Assembly (NCBI RefSeq): GCF_964355755.1 | Contig: NC_092674.1 | Location: 15,691,001 to 15,755,000 of the forward strand | DNA: 64,000 bases | Source: Antedon mediterranea | Taxonomy: Eukaryota > Echinodermata > Crinoidea > Comatulida > Antedonidae | Direction of reading: 5' to 3' | Translations under genes and position numbers: made by a program | Shown: piece by piece, positions 52,445-63,494 of the stretch | Layout: every line of letters starts with the position of its first letter | How positions within the stretch are numbered: position 1 is the stretch's first letter | The notes under the pieces: model-generated | What the model saw: the letters and a program-made list of their open reading frames with translations, nothing else | What the model was told of the DNA's origin: nothing | Database searches by the model: none

Positions 52445-53296
52445 TTACATGTCATATTGTTCTTGTCGAAGAAGTTTGGCGATAGAAAACCTTTGACATT
52501 TTAGACTCAATGATGAAGACGTAGTATGTACAGCGTTTAATTGTTCTGTTTCAGTTTGTAAGCAATGCTGTTTTTCTTCGCCATTTCTATCGCTGCAATT
52601 CAAGTGGTTTATGGATTGGAGATCTAGCTCCATCGGTGCATTGCGTGATATCGTATACAGGTATGCCACCCACTCGTTGTAAGTGTTGGATGTTACGTGG
52701 TACTTCGTTCCATTCACTATAATGATATATGGCAGATAGTATTGCCAACCGTCTGTCAATCGATACCTATAACAAGAAAACAACATTATTTATTAATAAC
52801 GATGATCATGTAAATAAATAATAAGGATAATCAATGGTATTTCTGTTAAAATTATAAATGTAAGGAGCATTACTAGTAAAATGACAAAAGTACTGTAACC
52901 GAATAAGTAATGTAAGTAAGTTGCAGGCAGTGAGATTTATTTAAGAAAAGGTTATTACAAATAATGTGGTAGAAAGAAGTTTCGTATCGATCAGTAAATT
53001 ACCTGTAAAGGCCAACATAGTTATTGCAATGAATAAGTTGGTTTAATAATGTAAATCACATACCTGTGTCTGTCAACCTTTTCGATATACGGAGATTCAC
53101 TGAAGATCGGACGAACACATTCTCTGACATTCCCCATATTATACTTCTCCGGACAAATTTTATCAATAATGTGCAGCACGTATAGAGAACCGCTGGTAGT
53201 ATCTGGACAACGGAGAAGAGCCGCCACAACAAGTTCTTGAAATGAGAGAGGCATAATCAATGTATCGGTGAGATCGGAGAACATCATGCAAGACAT
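52445..53296 (-). CDS. Two-exon repeat gene, 184 aa, promoter interrupted (copy 20)
   Basis: Exons 53064-53296 and 52445-52766. Changes in the putative winged helix: M-to-I (LIMPL), N-to-Y (SLYV), R-to-G (MGNV) and Q-to-P (VRPIF); also RQEQ. The TATA box upstream is broken by the insertion at 53,403, so expression is doubtful. Confidence 0.55.
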
Positions 53297-53402
53297 ATTT
53301 AGGTTATTCGTCGTTCGGATAATAGTCGAATGGTAGCTTTTCAGATAATTCAGTTGACTTTAATAGTTGAATGCCGTAGAAATCAAAGGCACACCATTTT
53401 AT

Positions 53403-53664
53403 TATTATTATTATTATTGTTATTATTTATTGCCAAAAACCAGTTACAAACAAACAAAACACAGAAACTAAGGGAGTAGGCAGGAACCTAAAAGTGAACC
53501 TAATCACTATAACAAGAGTTCAGGTTCCGTACTCCCAAAGTAACAACAATGATATAAAATAAACTATATAAAAATATTTAAAAAACAAATAGACGAATCA
53601 ACAGTGTCAATATAAAATAAACGGATAAAGTACATAATAGTAAAAGTACATTATAGTAAACAAT
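53403..53664. mobile_element. 262-bp retroelement-like insertion in the TATA box
   Basis: The normal ..CATTTTAT|AAATG.. is split. The insert begins with a (TTA)n run, as expected for the tail of a - strand retroelement, and ends AAACAAT; at least AT is shared at both joints. It contains a strong inverted repeat: GGGAGTA (53472-53478) with TACTCCC (53530-53536), and GGAACCT (53483-53489) with AGGTTCC (53522-53528). The insertion turns TATAAAA into AATAAAA on the - strand. No coding capacity; a SINE or a short LINE 3' end are both possible. Confidence 0.7.
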
Positions 53665-54042
53665 AAATGTCTTTGTCGGTTAGATATTAATGAAAGAACA
53701 AGAAAAACACAATAGAAACAATGGCTGCGTTGAGTAACGCGGGCGCAATCGCAACAATAAACAATTTTAAAACAATAGAAACGGTAAAGCAAAGAAAGCA
53801 GATGACACTTTAATGATTTGTCGGTATGAAATTACAACTTCCAATACTATTAAAAACAACTAGCATTTAAATTTAGTTGATATGAAAATATGTTTGAGAA
53901 TAGACTACAGTTAATGTAAGTTACAGAAGAGTATATTACTATTTACATTATGACACTGTAACTGAATATAAATACCAGAATGACACTTGTACAACGATAC
54001 CAAGCCAATATGTCAGCTAAGAAGGTGGTATGGCGTTTAAGC

Positions 54043-54209
54043 ATACTTACCTGGCACAGGAGCGACTTTGATCAGAAAGGAATGTCCTCCCAAGATGAGG
54101 CCTCAGCATTGCACACACGGCTGCGGTTGACCTTTGCGATTCCCCCAAACGTGGGGAACTCGGGTGTATAATTTATGGTAGCGGGGGACTGCGTTCGCGC
54201 TAACCCCAA
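54043..54209 (+). ncRNA. U1: U1 snRNA variant G34A, C91U, C166A (copy 27)
   Basis: G34A changes the U1-70K loop from GAUCAGGAAG to GAUCAGAAAG; C91U lies in stem-loop 3; C166A in stem-loop 4. The most divergent U1 of the window. Confidence 0.92.
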
Positions 54210-54566
54210 CCCCAATTCGACATTAATATTAGATAAGCCTATGCAGTTCACGATAATCGTTAGTTTAATTAAGAACACTTGATATATAACTATTTATGGT
54301 TACATTATCTGTTTTGAAACTTTGTTGGTTTGTAACTATTTATTTTCTCTTAACAACTATTGGTATAGCATATTGACAGGCGTTGAACGCTTCATAATTA
54401 TTTCGAAGCGTACGAAGAATAATATCAAACTCTAGATTAAACAAAATCAAGTAGTCTATTATAGAACTTACGTATTTAAATAATTTTATTACTTTCTGTT
54501 AAACGATAATTATATTTCACTTACAATATGTATTAAATGCTATTTATTTATAGATATTTTATTTAT

Positions 54567-55418
54567 TTACATGTCATATTGTTCTTGTCGAAGAAGTTTG
54601 GCGATAGAAAACCTTTGACATTTTAGACTCAATGATGAAGACGTAGTATGTACAGCGTTTAATTGTTCTGTTTCAGTTTGTAAGCAATGCTGTTTTTCTT
54701 CGCCATTTCTATCGCTGCAATTCAAGTGGTTTATGGATTGGAGATCTAGCTCCATCGGTGCATTGCGTGATATCGTATACAGGTATGCCACCCACTCGTT
54801 GTAAGTGTTGGATGTTACGTGGTACTTCGTTCCATTCACTATAATGATATATGGCAGATAGTATTGCCAACCGTCTGTCAATCGATACCTATAACAAGAA
54901 AACAACATTATTTATTAATAACGATGATCATGTAAATAAATAATAAGGATAATCAATGGTATTTCTGTTAAAATTATAAATGTAAGGAGCATTACTAGTA
55001 AAATGACAAAAGTACTGTAACCGAATAAGTAATGTAAGTAAGTTGCAGGCAGTGAGTTTTATTTAAGAAAAAATTATTACAAATAATGTGGTAGAAAGAA
55101 GTTTCGTATCGATCAGTAAATTACCTGTAAAGGCCAACATAGTTATTGCAATGAATAAGTTGGTTTAATAATGTAAATCACATACCTGTGTCTGTCAACC
55201 TTTTCGATATACGGAGATTCACTGAAGATCGGACGAACACATTCTCTGACATTCCCCATATTATACTTCTCCGGACAAATTTTATCAATAATGTGCAGCA
55301 CGTTTAGAGAACCGCTGGTAGTATCTGGACAACGGAGAAGAGCCGCCACAACAAGTTCTTGAAATGAGAGAGGCATAATCAATGTATCGGTGAGATCGGA
55401 GAACATCATGCAAGACAT
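54567..55418 (-). CDS. Two-exon repeat gene, 184 aa, promoter interrupted (copy 21)
   Basis: Exons 55186-55418 and 54567-54888. Shares LIMPL, MGNV, VRPIF and RQEQ with the left neighbour, but has the usual Asn in SLNV. TATA box broken by the insertion at 55,525. Confidence 0.55.
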
Positions 55419-55524
55419 ATTTAGGTTATTCGTCGTTCGGATAATAGTCGAATGGTAGCTTTTCAGATAATTCAGTTGACTTTAATAGTTGAATGCCGTA
55501 GAAATCAAAGGCACACCATTTTAT

Positions 55525-55785
55525 TATTATTATTATTATTGTTATTATTTATTGCCAAAAACCAGTTACAAACAAACAAACACAGAAACTAAGGGAGTAG
55601 GCAGGAACCTAAAAGTGAACCTAATCACTATAACAAGAGTTCAGGTTCCGTACTCCCAAAGTAACAACAATGATATAAAATAAACTATATAAAAATATTT
55701 AAAAAACAAATAGACGAATCAACAGTGTCAATATAAAATAAACGGATAAAGTACATAATAGTAAAAGTACATTATAGTAAACAAT
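55525..55785. mobile_element. 261-bp copy of the TATA-box insertion
   Basis: Same insertion at the same base of the monomer as 53,403-53,664, one A shorter (AAACAAACAC). Identical position and neighbouring substitutions show that the insertion was copied with its monomer by unequal exchange, not inserted twice. Confidence 0.72.
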
Positions 55786-56163
55786 AAATGTCTTTGTCGG
55801 TTAGATATTAATGAAAGAACAAGAAAAACACAATAGAAACAATGGCTGCGTTGAGTAACGCGGGCGCAATCGCAACAATAAACAATTTTAAAACAATAGA
55901 AACGGTAAAGCAAAGAAAGCAGATGACACTTTAATGATTTGTCGGTATGAAATTACAACTTCCAATACTATTAAAAACAACTAGCATTTAAATTTAGTTG
56001 ATATGAAAATATGTTTGAGAATAGACTACAGTTAATGTAAGTTACAGAAGAGTATATTACTATTTACATTATGACACTGTAACTGAATATAAATACCAGA
56101 ATGACACTTGTACAACGATACCAAGCCAATATGTCAGCTAAGAAGGTGGTATGGCGTTTAAGC

Positions 56164-56330
56164 ATACTTACCTGGCACAGGAGCGACTTTGATCAGAAAG
56201 GAATGTCCTCCCAAGATGAGGCCTCAGCATTGCACACACGGCTGCGGTTGACCCTTGCGATTCCCCCAAACGTGGGGAACTCGGGTGTATAATTTATGGT
56301 AGCGGGGGACTGCGTTCGCGCTAACCCCAA
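56164..56330 (+). ncRNA. U1: U1 snRNA variant G34A, C166A (copy 28)
   Basis: G34A in the U1-70K loop and C166A in stem-loop 4. Confidence 0.93.
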
Positions 56331-56687
56331 CCCCAATTCGACATTAATATTAGATAAGCCTATGCAGTTCACGATAATCGTTAGTTTAATTAAGAACACT
56401 TGATATATAACTATTTATGGTTACATTATCTGTTTTGAAACTTTGTTGGTTTGTAACTATTTATTTTCCCTTAACAACTATTGGTATAGCATATTGACAG
56501 GCGTTGAACGCTTCATAATTATTTCGAAGCGTACGAAGAATAATATCAAACTCTAGATTAAACAAAATCAAGTAGTCTATTATAGAACTTACGTATTTAA
56601 ATAATTTTATTACTTTCTGTTAAACGATAATTATATTTCACTTACAATATGTATTAAATGCTATTTATTTATAGATATTTTATTTAT

Positions 56688-57539
56688 TTACATGTCATAT
56701 TGTTCTTGTCGAAGAAGTTTGGCGATAGAAAACCTTTGACATTTTAGACTCAATGATGAAGACGTAGTATGTACAGCGTTTAATTGTTCTGTTTCAGTTT
56801 GTAAGCAATGCTGTTTTTCTTCGCCATTTCTATCGCTGCAATTCAAGTGGTTTATGGATTGGAGATCTAGCTCCATCGGTGCATTGCGTGATATCGTATA
56901 CAGGTATGCCACCCACTCGTTGTAAGTGTTGGATGTTACGTGGTACTTCGTTCCATTCACTATAATGATATATGGCAGATAGTATTGCCAACCGTCTGTC
57001 AATCGATACCTATAACAAGAAAACAACATTATTTATTAATAACGATGATCATGTAAATAAATAATAAGGATAATCAATGGTATTTCTGTTAAAATTACAA
57101 ATGTAAGGAGCATTACTAGTAAAATGACAAAAGTACTGTAACCGAATAAGTAATGTAAGTAAGTTGCAGGCAGTGAGTTTTATTTAAGAAAAGGTTATTA
57201 CAAATAATGTGGTAGAAAGAAGTTTCGTATCGATCAGTAAATTACCTGTAAAGGCCAACATTGTTATTGCAATGAATAAGTTGGTTTAATAATGTAAATC
57301 ACATACCTGTGTCTGTCAACCTTTTCGATATACGGAGATTCACTGAAGATCTGACGAACACATTCTCTGACATTCCTCATATTATACTTCTCCGGACAAA
57401 TTGTATCAATAATGTGCAGCACGTTTAGAGAACCGCTGGTAGTATCTGGACAACGGAGAAGAGCCGCCACAACAAGTTCTTGAAATGAGAGAGGCATCAT
57501 CAATGTATCGGTGAGATCGGAGAACATCATGCAAGACAT
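56688..57539 (-). CDS. Two-exon repeat gene, 184 aa, right-end type (copy 22)
   Basis: Exons 57307-57539 and 56688-57009. K-to-T (IIDTI) and RQEQ; TATA box intact. Confidence 0.68.
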
Positions 57540-58023
57540 ATTTAGGTTATTCGTCGTTCGGATAATAGTCGAATGGTAGCTTTTCAGATAATTCAGTTGA
57601 CTTTAATAGTTGAATGCCGTAGAAATCAAAGACACACCATTTTATAAATGTCTTTGTCGGTTAGATATTAATGAAAGAACAAGAAAAACACAATAGAAAC
57701 AATGGCTGCGTTGAGTAACGCGGGCGCAATCGCAACAATAAACAATTTTAAAACAATAGAAACGGTAAAGCAAAGAAAGCAGATAACACTTTAATGATTT
57801 GTCGGTATGAAATTACAACTTCCAATACTATTAAAAACAACTAGCATTTAAATTTAGTTGATATGAAAATATGTTTGAGAATAGACTACAGTTAATGTAA
57901 GTTACAGAAGAGTATATTACTATTTACATTATGACACTGTAACTGAATATAAATACCAGAATGACACTTGTACAACGATACCAAGCCAATATGTCAGCTA
58001 AGAAGGTGGTATGGCGTTTAAGC

Positions 58024-58190
58024 ATACTTACCTGGCACAGGAGCGACTTTGATCAGAAAGGAATGTCCTCCCAAGATGAGGCCTCAGCATTGCACACACG
58101 GCTGCGGTTGACCCTTGCGATTCCCCCAAACGTGGGGAACTCGGGTGTATAATTTATGGTAGCGGGGGACTGCGTTCGCGCTAACCCCAA
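58024..58190 (+). ncRNA. U1: U1 snRNA variant G34A, C166A (copy 29)
   Basis: Same two changes as copy 28. Confidence 0.93.
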
Positions 58191-58547
58191 CCCCAATTCG
58201 ACATTAATATTAGATAAGCCTATGCAGTTCACGATAATCGTTAGTTTAATTAAGAACACTTGATATATAACTATTTATGGTTACATTATCTGTTTTGAAA
58301 CTTTGTTGGTTTGTAACTATTTATTTTCTCTTAACAACTATTGGTATAGCATATTGACAGGCGTTGAACGCTTCATAATTATTTCGAAGCGTACGAAGAA
58401 TAATATCAAACTCTAGATTAAACAAAATCAAGTAGTCTATTATAGAACTTACGTATTTAAATAATTTTATTACTTTCTGTTAAACGATAATTATATTTCA
58501 CTTACAATATGTATTAAATGCTATTTATTTATAGATATTTTATTTAT

Positions 58548-59400
58548 TTACATGTCATATTGTTCTTGTCGAAGAAGTTTGGCGATAGAAAACCTTTGAC
58601 ATTTTAGACTCAATGATGAAGACGTAGTATGTACAGCGTTTAATTGTTCTGTTTCAGTTTGTAAGCAATGTTGTTTTTCTTCGCCATTTCTATCGCTGCA
58701 ATTCAAGTGGTTTATGGATTGGAGATCTAGCTCCATCGGTGCATTGCGTGATATCGTATACAGGTATGCCACCCACTCGTTGTAAGTGTTGGATGTTACG
58801 TGGTACTTCGTTCCATTCACTATAATGATATATGGCAGATAGTATTGCCAACCGTCCTGTCAATCGATACCTATAACAAGAAAACAACATTATTTATTAA
58901 TAACGATGATCATGTAAATAAATAATAAGGATAATCAATGGTATTTCTGTTAAAATTACAAATGTAAGGAGCATTACTAGTAAAATGACAAAAGTACTGT
59001 AACCGAATAAGTAATGTAAGTAAGTTGCAGGCAGTGAGTTTTATTTAAGAAAAGGTTATTACAAATAATGTGGTAGAAAGAAGTTTCGTATCGATCAGTA
59101 AATTACCTGTAAAGGCCAACATTGTTATTGCAATGAATAAGTTGGTTTAATAATGTAAATCACATACCTGTGTCTGTCAACCTTTTCGATATACGGAGAT
59201 TCACTGAAGATCTGACGAACACATTCTCTGACATTCCTCATATTATACTTCTCCGGACAAATTTTATCAATAATGTGCAGCACGTTTAGAGAACCGCTGG
59301 TAGTATCTGGACAACGGAGAAGAGCCGCCACAACAAGTTCTTGAAATGAGAGAGGCATCATCAATGTATCGGTGAGATCGGAGAACATCATGCAAGACAT
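58548..59400 (-). pseudogene. Repeat gene with 1-bp insertion in exon 2
   Basis: An extra C near 58,856 (CCGTCCTGTC) shifts the frame just after the splice junction (YRLTG..). The predicted product is about 137 residues. Exon 1 59168-59400 is open. Confidence 0.8.
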
Positions 59401-59884
59401 ATTTAGGTTATTCGTCGTTCGGATAATAGTCGAATTGTAGCTTTTCAGATAATTCAGTTGACTTTAATAGTTGAATGCCGTAGAAATCAAAGGCACACCA
59501 TTTTATAAATGTCTTTGTCGGTTAGATATTAATGAAAGAACAAGAAAAACACAATAGAAACAATGGCTGCGTTGAGTAACGCGGGCGCAATCGCAACAAT
59601 AAACAATTTTAAAACAATAGAAACGGTAAAGCAAAGAAAGCAGATGACACTTTAATGATTTGTCGGTATGAAATTACAACTTCCAATACTATTAAAAACA
59701 ACTAGCATTTAAATTTAGTTGATATGAAAATATGTTTGAGAATAGACTACAGTTAATGTAAGTTACAGAAGAGTATATTACTATTTACATTATGACACTG
59801 TAACTGAATATAAATACCAGAATGACACTTGTACAACGATACCAAGCCAATATGTCAGCTAAGAAGGTGGTATGGCGTTTAAGC

Positions 59885-60051
59885 ATACTTACCTGGCACA
59901 GGAGCGACTTTGATCAGGAAGGAATGTCCTCCCAAGATGAGGCCTCAGCATTGCACACACGGCTGCGGTTGACCCTTGCGATTCCCCCAAACGTGGGGAA
60001 CTCGGGTGTATAATTTATGGTAGCGGGGGACTGCGTTCGCGCTAACCCCCA
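59885..60051 (+). ncRNA. U1: U1 snRNA (copy 30)
   Basis: Identical to the reference, although its neighbours on the left are variants. Confidence 0.96.
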
Positions 60052-60408
60052 CCCCAATTCGACATTAATATTAGATAAGCCTATGCAGTTCACGATAATC
60101 GTTAGTTTAATTAAGAACACTTGATATATAACTATTTATGGTTACATTATCTGTTTTGAAACTTTGTTGGTTTGTAACTATTTATTTTCCCTTAACAACT
60201 ATTGGTATAGCATATTGACAGGCGTTGAACGCTTCATAATTATTTCGAAGCGTACGAAGAATAATATCAAACTCTAGATTAAACAAAATCAAGTAGTCTA
60301 TTATAGAACTTACGTATTTAAATAATTTTATTACTTTCTGTTAAACGATAATTATATTTCACTTACAATATGTATTAAATGCTATTTATTTATAGATATT
60401 TTATTTAT

Positions 60409-61258
60409 TTACATGTCATATTGTTCTTGTCGAAGAAGTTTGGCGATAGAAAACCTTTGACATTTTAGACTCAATGATGAAGACGTAGTATGTACAGCGT
60501 TTAATTGTTCTGTTTCAGTTTGTAAGCAATGCTGTTTTTCTTCGCCATTTCTATCGCTGCAATTCAAGTGGTTTATGGATTGGAGATCTAGCTCCATCGG
60601 TGCATTGCGTGATATCGTATACAGGTATGCCACCCACTCGTTGTAAGTGTTGGATGTTACGTGGTACTTCGTTCCATTCACTATAATGATATATGGCAGA
60701 TAGTATTACCAACCGTCTGTCAATCGATACCTATAACAAGAAAACAACATTATTTATTAATAACGATGATCATGTAAATAAATAATAAGGATAATCAATG
60801 GTATTTCTGTTAAAATTACAAATGTAAGGAGCATTACTAGTAAAATGACAAAGTACTGTAACCGAATAAGTAATGTAAGTAAGTTGCAGGCAGTGAGTTT
60901 TATTTAAGAAAAGGTTATTACAAATAATGTGGTAGAAAGAAGTTTCGTATCGATCAGTAAATTACCTGTAAAAACCAACATTGTTATTGCAATGAATAAG
61001 TTGGTTTAATAATGTAAATCACATACCTGTGTCTGTCAACCTTTTCGATATACGGAGATTCACTGAAGATCTGACGAACACATTCTCTGACATTCCTCAT
61101 ATTATACTTCTCCGGACAAATTGTATCAATAATGTGCAGCACGTTTAGAGAACCGCTGGTAGTATCTGGACAACGGAGAAGAGCCGCCACAACAAGTTCT
61201 TGAAATGAGAGAGGCATCATCAATGTATCGGTGAGATCGGAGAACTCATGCAAGACAT
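60409..61258 (-). pseudogene. Repeat gene with stop and exon 1 frameshift
   Basis: Two independent lesions. A CAA-to-TAA change (60706-60708) ends the protein after the DGW of exon 2. One base is missing in exon 1 near 61,246 (AGAACTCATGC), so the normal ATG is out of frame. Dead copy. Confidence 0.85.
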
Positions 61259-61742
61259 ATTTAGGTTATTCGTCGTTCGGATAATAGTCGAATGGTAGCT
61301 TTTCAGATAATTCAGTTGACTTTAATAGTTGAATGCCGTAGAAATCAAAAGCACACCATTTTATAAATGTCTTTGTCGGTTAGATATTAATGAAAGAACA
61401 AGAAAAACACAATAGAAACAATGGCTGCGTTGAGTAACGCGGGCGCAATCGCAACAATAAACAATTTTAAAACAATAGAAACGGTAAAGCAAAGAAAGCA
61501 GATGACACTTTAATGATTTGTCGGTATGAAATTACAACTTCCAATACTATTAAAAACAACTAGCATTTAAATTTAGTTGATATGAAAATATGTTTGAGAA
61601 TAGACTACAGTTAATGTAAGTTACAGAAGAGTATATTACTATTTACATTATGACACTGTAACTGAATATAAATACCAGAATGACACTTGTACAACGATAC
61701 CAAGCCAATATGTCAGCTAAGAAGGTGGTATGGCGTTTAAGC

Positions 61743-61909
61743 ATACTTACCTGGCACAGGAGCGACTTTGATCAGGAAGGAATGTCCTCCCAAGATGAGG
61801 CCTCAGCATTGCACGCACGGCTGCGGTTGACCCTTGCGATTCCCCCAAACGTGGGGAACTCGGGTGTATAATTTATGGTAGCGGGGGACTGCGTTCGCGC
61901 TAACCCCCA
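61743..61909 (+). ncRNA. U1: U1 snRNA variant A73G (copy 31, last)
   Basis: A73G directly follows the AUUGCAC loop of stem-loop 2. It is the last U1 of the array; its upstream region is complete. Confidence 0.94.
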
Positions 61910-62266
61910 CCCCAATTCGACATTAATATTAGATAAGCCTATGCAGTTCACGATAATCGTTAGTTTAATTAAGAACACTTGATATATAACTATTTATGGT
62001 TACATTATCTGTTTTGAAACTTTGTTGGTTTGTAACTATTTATTTTCCCTTAACAACTATTGGTATAGCATATTGACAGGCGTTGAACGCTTCATAATTA
62101 TTTCGAAGCGTACGAAGAATAATATCAAACTCTAGATTAAACAAAATCAAGTAGTCTATTATAGAACTTACGTATTTAAATAATTTTATTACTTTCTGTT
62201 AAACGATAATTATATTTCACTTACAATATGTATTAAATGCTATTTATTTATAGATATTTTATTTAT

Positions 62267-62352
62267 TTACATGTCATATTGTTCTTGTCGAAGAAGTTTG
62301 GCGATAGAAAACCTTTGGCATTTTAGACTCAATAAAGAAGACGTAGTATGTA
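62267..62352 (-). pseudogene. Terminal exon 2 remnant at the array edge
   Basis: The last 86 bp of exon 2 with the stop and polyA signals remain, with extra substitutions (TTTGGCATT, CAATAAAGAAG in + sense). Homology stops at GTATGTA, 62,352, where unique sequence with a short (TA)n begins. This is the array boundary. Confidence 0.85.
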
Positions 62353-62371
62353 TATATATTAATCAAGGTTT

Positions 62372-62860
62372 ATTTATTTTAATTGTTCTTTTAAGATCAG
62401 AACTTATATGTTGGCCTAGAATTTTTTTACGGAGTCAACCACATTGATAATTTCGTTATTAATACTGAATGGATCAATATTAAGTACTCTTTCATAATTG
62501 ACATTCATAGAAGCACATTTACTTTGATTAATTTCCATAATATATTAATGTGCCCAAACTGTTAACTAGTCCAGTTCAATCTGCATATTGCGTCTATGGA
62601 TATCGTTTCTAAATGTGGACTCGATAATCGTCATATCATCAACAAATTTTGTTCGATATGTCAACATCGTTATTCATGCAAAGGAATCCCAAAGGTTCTA
62701 ATTTAGTTCCTTGTGGGATACCTGCGCGGAGGGTGACAACTTTAAAGTTAACACCTTGGTAGGAGACGTATTGTGTGATCTACTTGTTAAGAAGTCACAT
62801 ACCCATGGCATGATTTCTGGTCTAGCACCAAGTTAAAGCACTCAATTGCTTCTATGAATG
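62372..62860 (-). pseudogene. Decayed LINE reverse transcriptase
   Basis: Translating the - strand in shifting frames gives an ordered series of reverse transcriptase segments: RPEIMPWVCDFL, then GIPQGTKLEPLGF (the PQG motif), then KFVDDMTIIES (catalytic F-x-DD box), then a KCASMNV stretch and KKILGQHIS (the KxLG motif). At least two frameshifts and several stops separate them, so the copy is dead. It resembles invertebrate LINEs but is not part of the same fragment as the LINE in U1, which starts after the DD box. Confidence 0.8.
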
Positions 62861-62870
62861 GTATTAACCC

Positions 62871-62908
62871 TGGGCTTCTTTTCAAGATAGTATGGGCTTC
62901 TTTTCGAG
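62871..62908 (-). repeat. 16-bp motif, two copies (reverse orientation)
   Basis: TGGGCTTCTTTTCAAG at 62871-62886 and TGGGCTTCTTTTCGAG at 62893-62908. The second is the exact reverse complement of the motif copies at 63,371-63,420. Confidence 0.75.
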
Positions 62909-63332
62909 ATAGACTACTATACTGTATTAAGAATGAGGTTTATTAACTGAACGTCAAAGGAACAGAAATAAACAATACAAACACGTGATTAAGAGTTAGG
63001 ATAATTTAATGCCAGATACTTGTGATGCAGACTGATGATAATAATTAATATGTATGATCGCGTTTATCATACATTTATTGTACAGTTTATTGTCGTCCAA
63101 ATGGTGCTTTGATCGCATCTTGTATCTTTTTCTTGTCTGCTTCGTTGGAAAATATGTAAAATCGGCAGGGAATTTCCACAAATGATTGTATTACGGTGAA
63201 TCATAGGACTGTTTTTTTTTTGCTTTTTATATTGTTTTTTTAATTGGTATATTAAACATAATTTCATGATTAAAAAAATGTCTCAAAAGTCATATTATTG
63301 TAGTAGAAATTCACAAAATTTACAGCATGCAT
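62909..63332. other. AT-rich unique sequence
   Basis: Short A/T runs and scattered stops; no gene, RNA or repeat recognised. It lies between inverted copies of the 16-bp motif. Confidence 0.6.
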
Positions 63333-63466
63333 CTCGAAAAGAAGCCCCCTCTACAGTTTGCAAAAGTACTCTCGAAAAGAAGCCCATCTCGAAAAGAAGC
63401 CCATCTCGAAAAGAAGCCCACCCAAGAGCACTAAAAAAGGAAGAAGCCCATGGGCTTCTTTTCGAG
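63333..63466. repeat. Cluster of the 16-bp motif with a 20-bp palindrome
   Basis: CTCGAAAAGAAGCCCA occurs at 63371-63386, 63388-63403 and 63405-63420 with a 17-bp period, and with one change at 63333-63348. The reverse copy at 63451-63466 joins a forward half to make a perfect 20-bp palindrome at 63441-63460, centred on CCATGG. Confidence 0.85.
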
Positions 63467-63494
63467 GTTTTACGGTATACGACGAGGGTCTACG

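Larger units (their letters stand above)
1..62352. repeat. Tandem array of ~1,860-bp U1 snRNA / protein-gene monomers
   Basis: The same monomer recurs head to tail at near identity, from inside a U1 gene at base 1 to a break at about 62,352. Distances between successive U1 starts are mostly 1,860 bp. Exceptions are 1,847 (three), 1,697 (four), 1,858, 1,857, 1,861, 1,864, 2,122 and 2,121 (insertion-bearing), 2,838 (a full monomer plus a 978-bp deleted one) and 3,363 (LINE insertion). Every intact monomer carries U1 on + and a two-exon gene on -. Tandem U1 repeats are known in sea urchins and Xenopus; a spliced protein gene inside the unit is the unusual part. The left end lies outside the window. 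Confidence 0.98.

Noticed and set aside
60984-61253. Alternative exon 1 start in the penultimate monomer
   Set aside because: The in-frame start is TTG, a by-product of the 1-bp deletion that breaks this copy.
1-62352. Bacterial or phage array, CRISPR or operon
   Set aside because: Repeat spacing, spliceosomal introns, U1 RNA, AATAAA signals and LINEs are all eukaryotic; there are no short direct repeats with unique spacers.
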